Shown here: piece after piece, positions 36,411 to 45,347 of the stretch
Numbering within the stretch: position 1 is the first letter of the stretch
How the letters are laid out: each line of letters begins with the position of its first letter
NCBI GenBank assembly: GCA_964596125.1
Contig: CAZQRP010000002.1
Coordinates: 124,001-188,000 of the forward strand
Source: CAZQRP01 sp964596125
GTDB lineage: Bacteria; Chloroflexota; Dehalococcoidia; GIF9; UBA5629
DNA: 64,000 nucleotides
Direction: 5' to 3'
Made by a program: the position numbers and the translations under genes
Notes under the pieces: model-generated
What the model saw: only the letters and a program-made list of their open reading frames with translations
What the model was told of the DNA's origin: nothing
Database searches by the model: none

Positions 36411-37625
36411 ATGAGTCCCAAGGCACGAGGCAAAGTAATGGTGCTAAATGGGAATATGGCAGCAGCTCAAGGGGTGTTGTTATGTCAGCCAGACGTTATT
36501 GCATTATTTCCCATTACCCCGAGTTCGCCTCTGTCAGAAGAACTCAGTCGTCTTCAAGCTGATGGGCTTCTAGATGCAGAAATAGTGGAGGTAGAAGGAG
36601 AGAACTCAAGCATGAGTGTCCTGATAGGTGCTTCGGCTGCAGGAGGTAGATGCTTTACGGCAACTTCCTCGTGGGGTCTGGCTTTTATGTACGATGCTTT
36701 TTTATTCGCTGCAGCTCAAAGAGTCCCGGTGGTCATAGTCAATGTTACTAGAGAGACCCCTTCGTTAGTGACCATAGATTCTGACCGACAAGATATGATG
36801 AGCGTGAGGGATTCGGGATGGATACAAATCGAGGCCGAAACTAGTCAGGAAATCTTGGACTCCATAATTATGGCCTACCGACTAGCCGAAGATGCTTCTG
36901 TCCTTCTCCCTGTTATGATCAGCTATGATGGCATGTTTCTGTCACACCTCTCGGAAAGAGTAGAGGTTCCTAGTAAAGAGGATGTAGCTGGATTCTTAGC
37001 TCCAGTAACCAAAGCCGATCGCATAAAGCTGATACCAGGAGTGCGCAGAGGTTTTGCCTCCTCGCTTACCGGCTCTGGTGATCTCTTAACTGAATACCGC
37101 TACAAACACTGTGAAGCCCTGGAGAGAGCTAAAGAAAAGGCAGAGGAAATCGCATGGGACTTTGGCCAAGTATTTGGTCGGAGCTACAGCGGGCTCATTG
37201 AACAATACAGGACAGAGGATGCGGAGATAATATTGGTGACCATGGGAAGTACAGCGGGAACAGCCAAGGTTGCCATCGATAAAAAACGTGATGAGGGACT
37301 CGCGGTCGGCCTGGTCAAGATAAGGATGTTCAGGCCATTCCCTGTTGAAAAGCTTGTTCAGGCCCTTATGGGTAGGAAGGCCATAGGTGTCCTTGAGCGG
37401 AGTGTATGTTTAGGGTGGAATGGTGGTCACATTTTCATTGAACTTAAGGCTGCACTCAGTGATGTGGGCATTCCACCAATGGTAGACTTCATCGGGGGAT
37501 TGGCCGGTATAGATATAACTGTCGAGGATATCGAAAAGATCTTAGATACTATTTATAGAGTATCTCAAGGTGACCCGGTCAAAAAGGTCACCTGGTTAAA
37601 CCTGGAACAAGAAACAGGAAAGTGA
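36411..37625 (+). CDS. 2-oxoacid:ferredoxin oxidoreductase, alpha subunit
   Basis: 404 residues from ATG 36411, which sits directly after the delta gene stop. Domain I (about 1-190) has FPITPSSPLSEELS, EVEGENSSMSVLIGASAAGGRCFTATSSWGLA and VNVTRETPS; domain II (about 245-395) has VTMGSTAGTAK and IRMFRPFP. Full length for a separate alpha subunit; close in size to PadG of phenylglyoxylate dehydrogenase. Confidence 0.9.
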   Translation: MSPKARGKVMVLNGNMAAAQGVLLCQPDVIALFPITPSSPLSEELSRLQADGLLDAEIVEVEGENSSMSVLIGASAAGGRCFTATSSWGLAFMYDAFLFAAAQRVPVVIVNVTRETPSLVTIDSDRQDMMSVRDSGWIQIEAETSQEILDSIIMAYRLAEDASVLLPVMISYDGMFLSHLSERVEVPSKEDVAGFLAPVTKADRIKLIPGVRRGFASSLTGSGDLLTEYRYKHCEALERAKEKAEEIAWDFGQVFGRSYSGLIEQYRTEDAEIILVTMGSTAGTAKVAIDKKRDEGLAVGLVKIRMFRPFPVEKLVQALMGRKAIGVLERSVCLGWNGGHIFIELKAALSDVGIPPMVDFIGGLAGIDITVEDIEKILDTIYRVSQGDPVKKVTWLNLEQETGK

Positions 37626-37674
37626 GGGAAAGCAAATAGGTAACTTGGACCCCGAACGGTATAAAGGCTTAATA

Positions 37675-39009
37675 ATGACAGGATTTTATGATATTTTAAC
37701 GAAGAGATATGACGCTTGCTCTCCAACGTGTCATGATTGTGAAGATGCTTGTTCCGGCAAGATGGGAAAACCAGGGTGCGCGGTAATAAAACCTGTCCAT
37801 CTTGATGAGGTGAACTTTCATTGTGTTTTAGCCTGTATTCAGTGCAGTGAGCCTAAGTGCCGTGATGTATGTCCTACAGGGGCAATAAGTAAGAGCGAAA
37901 TTGATGGTATAGTCAAAATCAATGCTGAGAAATGCGTCGGATGTGGCTTATGCACATTGGCGTGTCCGTATGGAGGTATATATTACGACCAAGAAAACGA
38001 AAAATGTTTCAAGTGCGATACCTGTAATGGCGAGCCCGCATGTGTAGAAGCCTGTGAATACGGGATTCTATCCTATCTGAAGTCTCGCAATATTTATCGT
38101 TATTTTAAAGATGAGGACCTCGTCGGTCAGGGAGTTTCACAATGTGCAGGTTGTGCTGGGGAGCTTGCTTTAAGATTTACTCTCAGGGTGCTTGGGCGAG
38201 AGGCGATCTACTTTGGTTGTGCTAGTTGTGTTAATGCAGCAATTGGATCTAGGGGAATCATGAATATGCTAAACGCTGCCACCTATACTTGCCTTATGAC
38301 AAATGTACCTTCCAGTATGACAGGAGTAAAAAGGTATTTTCGTAAGGTCGGTAAAGATGTTACCTGTGTGGCCTTCGTTGGTGATGGCTGTGTTTCCGAT
38401 GTGGGATTCCAGCCATTATCTGGAGCCGCTGAAAGGGGAGAAAACCTGATTATTATTTGCTATGATAATGAAGCGTATATGAATACTGGCGTTCAAAAGA
38501 GCGGTACTACGCCTTTAAGAGCAAGGACTACCACAACACCAGTAGGGGTGAAGAGGCGAGGAAAAAGTCAGGCTGCTAAATACATACCGTTGATTATGGC
38601 ATACCATGGTATTCCCTACGTAGCCACTGCAAGCATTGCTCATCTTGAGGATTATGCTCAAAAGCTGGTGAAAGCCCAATCTGTGAAGGATGGTATGGCC
38701 TATATTCACCTTTTTTGTCCCTGCCCCACGGGGTGGGGAGCAGAGATGGACAGTGCTATTGAACTATCGAGAATGGCAGTAGAGACCAACTATTTCCCGC
38801 TATGGGAGGCCGAAAATGGAAAATTGCGGCTGACCTATACAGTGACAACCGTTAAGCCAATTAGGGAGTTCACTACTATGATGGGAAGGTTCAGACATGC
38901 TACCGAGTTTGAGCTAAACGAGCTTAAGGATATGGTAGACGCCAGGTATGCTCTCATAGAAGCACTTAGCACATTACCTGTGTCTTTAAGTGGCCAGAGA
39001 GATCAATAA
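37675..39009 (+). CDS. 2-oxoacid:ferredoxin oxidoreductase, beta subunit fused to a four-cluster ferredoxin domain
   Basis: 444 residues from ATG 37675 (a TTG at 37645 would add 10). Residues 1-135 carry four cysteine groups (CSPTCHDCEDAC...C, CVLACIQCSEPKCRDVCP, CVGCGLCTLACP, CFKCDTCNGEPACVEAC). From about 145 the ThDP-binding beta subunit follows: SQCAGCAGE, FGCASC and GDGCVSDVGFQPLSGAAERG with NEAYMNTG for ThDP/Mg. Ordinary PorB is near 300 residues. As far as I know, the N-terminal ferredoxin fusion and total length match PadI of phenylglyoxylate:acceptor oxidoreductase. Confidence 0.88.
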   Translation: MTGFYDILTKRYDACSPTCHDCEDACSGKMGKPGCAVIKPVHLDEVNFHCVLACIQCSEPKCRDVCPTGAISKSEIDGIVKINAEKCVGCGLCTLACPYGGIYYDQENEKCFKCDTCNGEPACVEACEYGILSYLKSRNIYRYFKDEDLVGQGVSQCAGCAGELALRFTLRVLGREAIYFGCASCVNAAIGSRGIMNMLNAATYTCLMTNVPSSMTGVKRYFRKVGKDVTCVAFVGDGCVSDVGFQPLSGAAERGENLIIICYDNEAYMNTGVQKSGTTPLRARTTTTPVGVKRRGKSQAAKYIPLIMAYHGIPYVATASIAHLEDYAQKLVKAQSVKDGMAYIHLFCPCPTGWGAEMDSAIELSRMAVETNYFPLWEAENGKLRLTYTVTTVKPIREFTTMMGRFRHATEFELNELKDMVDARYALIEALSTLPVSLSGQRDQ

Positions 39010-39116
39010 ACCTCCACTCGTAATATAGTATAACGCCTGATCGTCTCACTGATATTCAACTAAACAATTATGCAGTATGTAAAATCATTGATAGAGCGCT
39101 GTAGGAGGATAGAGCA

Positions 39117-40136
39117 GTGAAAGAGTCATCTTTAAGCAAGATTGACATTTTCTCACATATCTTGCCGCAGAAATACGCGGAAGTGCTTTACAAGAAAGCA
39201 AAAAATTGTTTTTACATTGAGGCAGATAAGGCCAATACTGTTCAATCTGACTTAAGTGCCAGGTTCCGCATAATGGACAGATACGAGGGACTAATGCAGG
39301 TATTGACTCTTGGTTCGCCTCCAATAGAATATGTCGTAAAACCAAGTGATGCTGTGGAACTAGCCAAAATAGCTAATGATGAGATGGCCGAGTTGGTAGC
39401 AAAGTATCCCCACCGATTTGTAGCTGCAGTAGCCTCCTTACCAATGAACAATATTGTTGCTAGCTTAAAAGAGGCGGACAGAGCTATCGGAGAATTGAAC
39501 TTTAAAGGTATACTGATGTACAGCTCTATTAATCGGAAGCCGTTAGATCGCCCTGAATTTATGGGGCTCTATCAAAAGATGACCGAATACGACTTACCAA
39601 TATGGATTCATCCAACTAAGGACCGTACTATTCCAGACTATCCTGGTGAAAAGATATCGAAGTACCGATTGTTTCTGCACTTTGCATGGCCTTATGAAAC
39701 CACATTAGCCATGGCACGGCTGGTCTTCAGTGGTGTTTTAGAAAGGTATCCCACAATCAAATTCATTACTCATCATGGTGGTGGCATGTTACCCTATTTT
39801 GAGCAACGTATCGGACTAACGCCAGTCTATGATACGGATATTGATGTCAAGCCTATGTATGTAGAGAAGCTGAGCAGGCATCCACTAGAATACTTCCGAA
39901 AATTCTATGCTGATACAGCCACAGTTCATGGGAGCACACCAGCACTGATGTGCGGCTATGCATTCTTTGGTTCTGAGAATCTACTGTTTGGAAGTGATAT
40001 GCCCTGTGGTACCGACAACGGCGAGCTGGGGCTTAAACAGGTCATTAACTCCATAGAATCAATGGATGTGCCCCAGTCAGTCAAGGAGAAGATATTTAAA
40101 AGAAATGCTGAAAGGATATTGCATTTAGCCGACTAG
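39117..40136 (+). CDS. ACMSD-type amidohydrolase/decarboxylase
   Basis: 339 residues, TIM-barrel amidohydrolase 2 family. The start is GTG 39117 with AGGAGG nine bases upstream. Features: KIDIFSHILP at the N-terminus in place of DxHxH, WIHPTKDRT, ITHHGGGMLPYF and SDMPCGTDNG near the C-terminal Asp ligand. The first metal motif is reduced to SHI, so metal content may differ from the paralogue at 19334. It follows the oxidoreductase operon on the same strand and may act on the same pathway. Confidence 0.8.
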   Translation: MKESSLSKIDIFSHILPQKYAEVLYKKAKNCFYIEADKANTVQSDLSARFRIMDRYEGLMQVLTLGSPPIEYVVKPSDAVELAKIANDEMAELVAKYPHRFVAAVASLPMNNIVASLKEADRAIGELNFKGILMYSSINRKPLDRPEFMGLYQKMTEYDLPIWIHPTKDRTIPDYPGEKISKYRLFLHFAWPYETTLAMARLVFSGVLERYPTIKFITHHGGGMLPYFEQRIGLTPVYDTDIDVKPMYVEKLSRHPLEYFRKFYADTATVHGSTPALMCGYAFFGSENLLFGSDMPCGTDNGELGLKQVINSIESMDVPQSVKEKIFKRNAERILHLAD

Positions 40137-40792
40137 CTATCCCTGAAAAAACAATCTACTATTGGGGGGAAGATGTGGTCTTTATGGTCACATGTAAAGT
40201 CTTGAAAAACATTCTTCCCAAGCCATGTGCTAAATGTCTCATATTGTGACAACAATTATTCAAACAAGCCATTTTACCCTCTGAGTTACAAACTGCTGAA
40301 GCTATTTACAATTGAAAGAACTACCAGTTTTAACATATTAATAATTCCCCAGCTAAATACATATGAATTTTATAGTTTTTTATGTAAAATTATCGTATAA
40401 TGCCTAGTTTTATCGGTATTTTTCAATAACAGGGAAGAGCTTAATAATACATTATTACGAAAATATATTTATCTAGAAAACAATCAATATCATGCTCCAG
40501 CTCGCTCAATACATGTCCTGAAAACTCATGAGTCAATCTAATAAAATTATTATGCGCTTGATATAGTATTAACGGTACATAAGGAAGGTTTAAGACCTAA
40601 AAAGACCTGTAATAGAGCTATCAAGGAGTAGGACTTAAAATTTTACAGTGTAATGTACTAATAGGTGTCAATCCCCTTCCGATGATTAGGTTTTTTATGT
40701 ACATCTTTATTGTTGCATTATAGTGATTAAGAATAATGGGAACTAGACGGTAAATTATTTATAAAGCACAAAGCATAAGAGATTACGAAGGT
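40137..40792. other. Gene-free stretch
   Basis: 656 bases, AT-rich. A hairpin with arms GGGAAGATGT (about 40168) and ACATTCTTCCC (about 40209) lies just past the amidohydrolase stop and may end its transcript. No coding remnant recognised. Confidence 0.4.
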
Positions 40793-41008
40793 CTATTTAT
40801 AGCTTATCATCATAGGAAGCGGCGTTCTTAATCTTATTGCCCCTGGTACTGGACAAACACTGACACAACTGGCTTCGTGCCAACACTCCTCAGGATAAGC
40901 TATTGTTGGTATTTCCCCTTGCCTCGAACCATAAAATACATCCCCTTCGCATATCTCCACACACTTTCCACAGCTATTACATTTGTTCTTATCTATCACC
41001 GGTGGCAT
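40793..41008 (-). CDS. Small AprB-like ferredoxin
   Basis: 71 residues. The first cluster is complete (Cys10, 13, 16, 20 in CNSCGKCVEIC). The second motif has only three cysteines (Cys42, 48, 52 in CWHEASCVSVCP), an unusual spacing. It follows the flavoprotein gene at 41078 by about 70 bases on the same strand, and is probably its electron partner, as AprB is for AprA. ATG 41008 has GGAGAGG upstream. Confidence 0.82.
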   Translation of the reverse strand: MPPVIDKNKCNSCGKCVEICEGDVFYGSRQGEIPTIAYPEECWHEASCVSVCPVPGAIRLRTPLPMMISYK

Positions 41009-41077
41009 TTTCCTCTCCTTGCTACTCGTAATTACTTTCTATGTAGTAACTCTACTACAAAACTTCTTGGATTATTA

Positions 41078-42691
41078 TCATCTCCACTCAAATACTGGCT
41101 TTCCGTCCTCTTTCCTTATAAACAAAGATTTATTTAGCAGCGGATTGGTAAAGGGGTAGTCAGTCCGGTTATGTCTCGCCCTCGTCTCCTTCCTTTCATG
41201 CGCACAGAGCATTACCGCCTCGCCCACGTCTAGAAGACTCAACACCTCCAGGCAGCGTCCCAGCTCGTGCCCGTTCCTTGCTTGCAGCGTGGCAACCGCT
41301 TTTTCCTTTAATCTCCTTAAGTTTCTCAAGCCCTGGTCAAGAAGCGTCTCGGACCTCACTGATCCAGCATAGTCACCCATTATCTGCTGCAGCGCCAGAT
41401 TGGCCTCCTTCCACGTTGCGCCTTCCTCGCGGCTCAGGATAGCCTCCAGTAATTGTGTCCTTTCATCAGTCCTGCGTCTTGCGCTACGAAGGTTGTCAAT
41501 AAAGTCAACTCCCTTGATATATCTGGCCATATTCTCTCCTGCCACCCAGCCGAAAATTACTGCAAAAGACATATCCCCGGAGAATTCCTGACCGGCGGAA
41601 AAAAGGCCCCTGATTGAAGTCTCACCATTAGGGTTGTACCAAATACCTCCGTTTAAACCTATCTCATAGGAGCGGAACTCAATGGCGTGCGTAGCGGGAT
41701 CTATACCCTCCTCCGCCATGTGGTCCAGGATCCCTTTATTGCCTTCATTCAACAGCCAGTGTTTCATGTATTCAATATCCTCTTTAGAAGCCCCCCGGCA
41801 ATCCATATAGACAGGTCCTCTACCGGATCGCATGTACTCATCAAAAACACCGGTCCAACAGTCCGCCGTGATGTCCCCATATACCCTGTCAGGCTTGGTG
41901 GTAAAGGGGCCTATCGGCCTATCGTCCGGTGTTCTTAACACGCCTATCCAGGTAGCTTTTCCTGCCCTGGTGAAGTACTTAATACCCGCCCATTGCCCGG
42001 TAAACTCCATATCAAATAACTCGCCGCCTGCCCGGTATATCATAGCCCTGCCATCTCCAGTCACGAAAGGGCACATAGGAACATTAAATATCCATCCTGG
42101 TGTTGAGCTGGGATAAAGCCTGCTGCAACCCCCTGTCCCCAAGAATACAGCCTTGGCTTGAAATTCTATAATCTTCTCGTTCTGCGTATCGAAGCCAAGG
42201 GCTCCGACTACTCGTTCTTTATCCCGGAGCAACTCAAAAACGGTGACCCGATTCATTATCTGGGCTCCCCGCTTGAGGGCCTGTTCGGTCAATACCTGTT
42301 TCTGGTTCCCGCCGGTGTACTTCAGATGCAGGCGTGGACGTCCTGGGAAGGCATGGCCAGCAAACTCCCACTGGCCCTTGTATTTCATAGGAATCCCCCA
42401 ACTGTCCCAGAGCTTCACGATATCGAAGGATCTTTCCAGGAGGGGTTGAGCAAAGTTATGGATTCTTCTATTTATCGGAAGGCTCAGGTATTCGTCAAGA
42501 ATTGGTCTCATATCTTGGCCGTGAAACTCCGGTATGTAACATTGGAAGTGGTCATTGCCACCCGTACCACTACCACTATGCAGGGTATTGCCTTTATCAG
42601 CTACCATAACACTGGCGCCAAGCTCACTTGCCCGTATGGCCGCCATTAATCCTGCTGGCCCACCTCCAATACAAAGCACATCTGCTTTCAC
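41078..42691 (-). CDS. AprA/fumarate-reductase-like FAD flavoprotein
   Basis: 537 residues. The N-terminal dinucleotide fold GGGPAGLMAAIRASELGASVMVADK binds FAD; TGGNDHFQCYIPEF, GGNQKQVLTEQALKRGAQ and LFSAGQEFSGDMSFAVIFGW are as in the AprA/FrdA group. Shorter than true APS reductase alpha (about 660), so APS activity is doubtful; it may reduce or oxidise another substrate through the ferredoxin at 40793. GTG start with GGAGGTAAAA. Its leader has a relic copy at 18951-19030. GC is higher than in the flanks. Confidence 0.82.
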   Translation of the reverse strand: MKADVLCIGGGPAGLMAAIRASELGASVMVADKGNTLHSGSGTGGNDHFQCYIPEFHGQDMRPILDEYLSLPINRRIHNFAQPLLERSFDIVKLWDSWGIPMKYKGQWEFAGHAFPGRPRLHLKYTGGNQKQVLTEQALKRGAQIMNRVTVFELLRDKERVVGALGFDTQNEKIIEFQAKAVFLGTGGCSRLYPSSTPGWIFNVPMCPFVTGDGRAMIYRAGGELFDMEFTGQWAGIKYFTRAGKATWIGVLRTPDDRPIGPFTTKPDRVYGDITADCWTGVFDEYMRSGRGPVYMDCRGASKEDIEYMKHWLLNEGNKGILDHMAEEGIDPATHAIEFRSYEIGLNGGIWYNPNGETSIRGLFSAGQEFSGDMSFAVIFGWVAGENMARYIKGVDFIDNLRSARRRTDERTQLLEAILSREEGATWKEANLALQQIMGDYAGSVRSETLLDQGLRNLRRLKEKAVATLQARNGHELGRCLEVLSLLDVGEAVMLCAHERKETRARHNRTDYPFTNPLLNKSLFIRKEDGKPVFEWR

Positions 42692-43398
42692 TTTTACCTC
42701 CTTTCAGCGTTTCTATTTAATTTCTCGAAGTTCTATTTTATGCTAAAATATCAAATCTTTAAAGTCTTAGTGAGTGTAACCACAAATTAAATTATCAGGT
42801 CATTTCAATATAGCAGATGACGTAAAGTCGATTTCTCGTCCTGTTAAATTACGCAATACTTCAACAAATTCCTCGATTGCACATGGTTTGTCAACATCAG
42901 CATCGAAACCATATTTCTTGAAATCAGCTATTATAAAATCATCAGTATACCAACTTGAAACGACTAATTTAGACCTCGGTCTTTTTTGCCTATGCGCGCA
43001 AATGCATAAAGAAAACTGTCAAAATATGATGGGTTTTCGTGAGGATCACCTCTATGGCTATAAAGTTAACGAGCAAGTATAAGTAATTTAATGAACGTTA
43101 TGTTAGAAAACGGAGGAATAACTATAGATGTTATTCTATGTTAACAAAGTCTGGACAGGTACATTTTTCGATTTATTGTAAAAAGGAAATTAGTATAGGA
43201 TATTTATTCATCTTGATGGATTGTATAATCTGTGGCAACAGATAAATAAAATATATTATTTGACCTATGTTATTTTATCCCGGAAGATGATAATAGTAGA
43301 AATGCCTTTAAGTAGAGACTTACCTTAGTAATTAACCGGAACTCTGCTGCCTTAAGGCAATGACAAAACAAACGCCCCATAATAAAAGGACATAATCT
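42692..43398. other. Intergenic with gene debris
   Basis: 707 bases holding the flavoprotein leader (42691-42768) and a receiver-domain remnant (42800-42988). From about 42990 to the DMT gene I see nothing. Confidence 0.4.
42800..42988 (-). pseudogene. Remnant of a response-regulator receiver domain
   Basis: An open stretch of about 60 codons ending at the TGA at 42800. KLVVSSWYTDD, ADFKKYGFDADVDKP and IEEFVEVLRNLTGRE match the last two strands and helix of a receiver domain from a hybrid histidine kinase. The phospho-acceptor half and any kinase are missing. It is a dead tail. Confidence 0.55.
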
Positions 43399-44289
43399 AT
43401 GAGTGGTCAAGTTCTAGCACTTTTAGCTGCTCTCCTCTATGCTTTTAGCGGTATTATTACTCGAAGGGCAGTGACAAAGGTGTCTAATTTAACTGTAGGA
43501 ACCCTATTATCGATTGCCGTTTCCGTTCCATATTTTTTTATCATTTTACTTACGATGGGTCAAATTACAGATATTTCTGGCTTCTCATGGATAAATTACG
43601 TCTTTTTATCGGCAGCCGGAATAGTTCACTTCATGATTGGACGCTCGTTATATTATTATTGTATTCAGCTTGTTGGTACCAATCTGGCCGGAATATTGTC
43701 AAGAGTGGGTCCTCTTGTGCCTTTTATCCTTGGTGTTACTATTCTCAGTGAGCCACTAAGCTGGCAACTTACAATAGGAGTACTACTTATAATTATTGGA
43801 GTAATTGCAGCTGGGCTCGCTCCACAGCTGTCCAATAGCACCCAAAAAATCCAATCTGGAATAATGTTAAAGGCAATTCTTTTCGGATTAGGCTCTGGCA
43901 TAACATGGGGGATAAGCTCAGTCCTTATAAAAGTTGGGCTTCAAGGTTCTGGTTCCCCAATAGCTGGTACTTTTATCTCTTTTTCAGCAGCTACTATTGG
44001 ATTAGGCATTTCCTTATTGAAACACGAAAGGAGAAAGGACTTATTAAATATGGAACCAAGAACCGTTCTGTTATTCTGTATACCTGGCTTCCTTGGAGCT
44101 AATGCTCAATTAATGCGCTTTGTCGCCCTGAATACAACTCCAGTTAGTGTAATTGCTCCTCTATTTTCAACAACTCCTATTTTTATAGTATTCTTTTCCT
44201 TCCTGCTAAATCGAAGATTAGAATTGTTTAGCAAGAACGTCATTATTGGAGCAATCGCAGTAGTCGCTGGGACCATCCTGCTCATTTGA
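43399..44289 (+). CDS. EamA/DMT-family transporter
   Basis: 296 residues and 10 membrane helices in two EamA repeats (about 1-140 and 150-296), with the repeat-end pattern SEPLSWQLTIGVLLIIIGV and its counterpart NRRLELFSKNVIIGAIAVVAG. Probably a metabolite or amino-acid exporter. No partner genes. Confidence 0.88.
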   Translation: MSGQVLALLAALLYAFSGIITRRAVTKVSNLTVGTLLSIAVSVPYFFIILLTMGQITDISGFSWINYVFLSAAGIVHFMIGRSLYYYCIQLVGTNLAGILSRVGPLVPFILGVTILSEPLSWQLTIGVLLIIIGVIAAGLAPQLSNSTQKIQSGIMLKAILFGLGSGITWGISSVLIKVGLQGSGSPIAGTFISFSAATIGLGISLLKHERRKDLLNMEPRTVLLFCIPGFLGANAQLMRFVALNTTPVSVIAPLFSTTPIFIVFFSFLLNRRLELFSKNVIIGAIAVVAGTILLI

Positions 44290-44317
44290 ACACATTGAAA
44301 TATGCAGTTATTAAAAA

Positions 44318-44449
44318 CCTAAATATATTATCCAAAGCAACAAGGAGACAGTTAAGGTAATCTCAGACTTTGCCCGTATGATTGGGAGAGAAATAGCTAC
44401 TCCGCAGCAGGCAAGAGAGATAATAGGGATAGAGTTAACTGTCAAATAG
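44318..44449 (+). pseudogene. C-terminal remnant of a BKACE (DUF849) enzyme
   Basis: 44 codons ending at the TAG at 44447. SNKETVKVIS and GREIATPQQAREIIG match the C-terminal helix of beta-keto acid cleavage enzymes. An in-frame stop precedes it and the catalytic barrel is absent. Confidence 0.5.
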
Positions 44450-44577
44450 GTCCAGGGACTCATTGATGCCGAGCAATGTAAAAAGGTCGGGCTTTTACGG
44501 AGCTTATGGTTTAGAGGTCTCATAGATTTTATCTGAATGCATCACGAGGTAAGCTGTCTAGTGATAGGATCGTCGCC

Positions 44578-44596
44578 TTGTATGCTGACAATACAA
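44578..44596. promoter_or_regulatory. Inverted repeat upstream of the cysteine hydrolase
   Basis: TTGTAT, seven bases, ATACAA, ending 33 bases before ATG 44630. It could be an operator or a leader hairpin. Confidence 0.3.
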
Positions 44597-44629
44597 CCAT
44601 AGTAAAGATATTGTGCGAAGGAGAAAACA

Positions 44630-45310
44630 ATGAGACAATTTGAACAGATCTTTACAGACACGGATCGTGAGGTCTTACGTAAGGCGGGTTTTGCCAAGAA
44701 ACAGCATTTTGGCGAGCATCCAACGTTGCTTTTGATTGACATGATAACATCGTTTATAGGTGCGACCCGCAAGCCAATATTGAAGTCCATCGATGAGTTT
44801 CCAACAAGCTGTGGAGAGGCGGGTTGGGATTCGGCAACAGCTACTAAAAAGCTGCTGAAGTCCTGCCGGGCCGGCGCGGTCCCGGTGGTCTATGTCACCG
44901 GTGACGCCCATTACAGGCAGTTCACCCGCTCGCCGGTAAAGGGCATGGCCGCTGGAACCCCTTCAATCCCTAAGTTCGAGGAGATTTTCCCCCCTCTTGC
45001 CCCGTTGTCTACAGAGTTGGTTATCAGAAAGACCAAAGCGAGTGCGTTTTTTGGGACACCGCTTGCCGGTTGTCTCCGCGACATGGGCACCGATACGCTA
45101 CTATTTGCTGGCTGTACCACATCTGGTTGCGTTCGTGCTTCTGTCGTTGATGCATACAACGAGGGCTTCAAGTGCTTTGTCGTGGAAGAATGCGTTTTCG
45201 ACAGGTTCCCACTCTCACACCTGGTAAACCTGTGGGACCTAAATGCAAAATATGCTGACGTTGTCCAGCTAGATGACACAATAAAATATATAAACGATTG
45301 GGGCAAATAG
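44630..45310 (+). CDS. Isochorismatase/N-carbamoylsarcosine amidohydrolase-like cysteine hydrolase
   Basis: 226 residues. Catalytic Asp in LLIDM, Lys in IRKTKASAFFGT and Cys in GCTTSGCVRAS; the N-terminal extension (FTDTDREVLRKAGF) is typical of the N-carbamoylsarcosine amidohydrolase branch. GAAGGAG precedes ATG 44630. It probably hydrolyses an amide or carbamoyl group. Different branch from the protein at 8725-9447. Confidence 0.85.
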   Translation: MRQFEQIFTDTDREVLRKAGFAKKQHFGEHPTLLLIDMITSFIGATRKPILKSIDEFPTSCGEAGWDSATATKKLLKSCRAGAVPVVYVTGDAHYRQFTRSPVKGMAAGTPSIPKFEEIFPPLAPLSTELVIRKTKASAFFGTPLAGCLRDMGTDTLLFAGCTTSGCVRASVVDAYNEGFKCFVVEECVFDRFPLSHLVNLWDLNAKYADVVQLDDTIKYINDWGK

Positions 45311-45347
45311 TAAAATACGTTTCCGGAAACAACAGGAATTAACTAAA

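Noticed and set aside
40380..40402. Promoter with TATAAT near 40396
   Set aside because: No suitable -35 box and no plus-strand gene within 3 kb downstream.
41078..42691. True APS reductase alpha subunit
   Set aside because: About 120 residues too short and not accompanied by sulfate-reduction genes; called AprA-like only.
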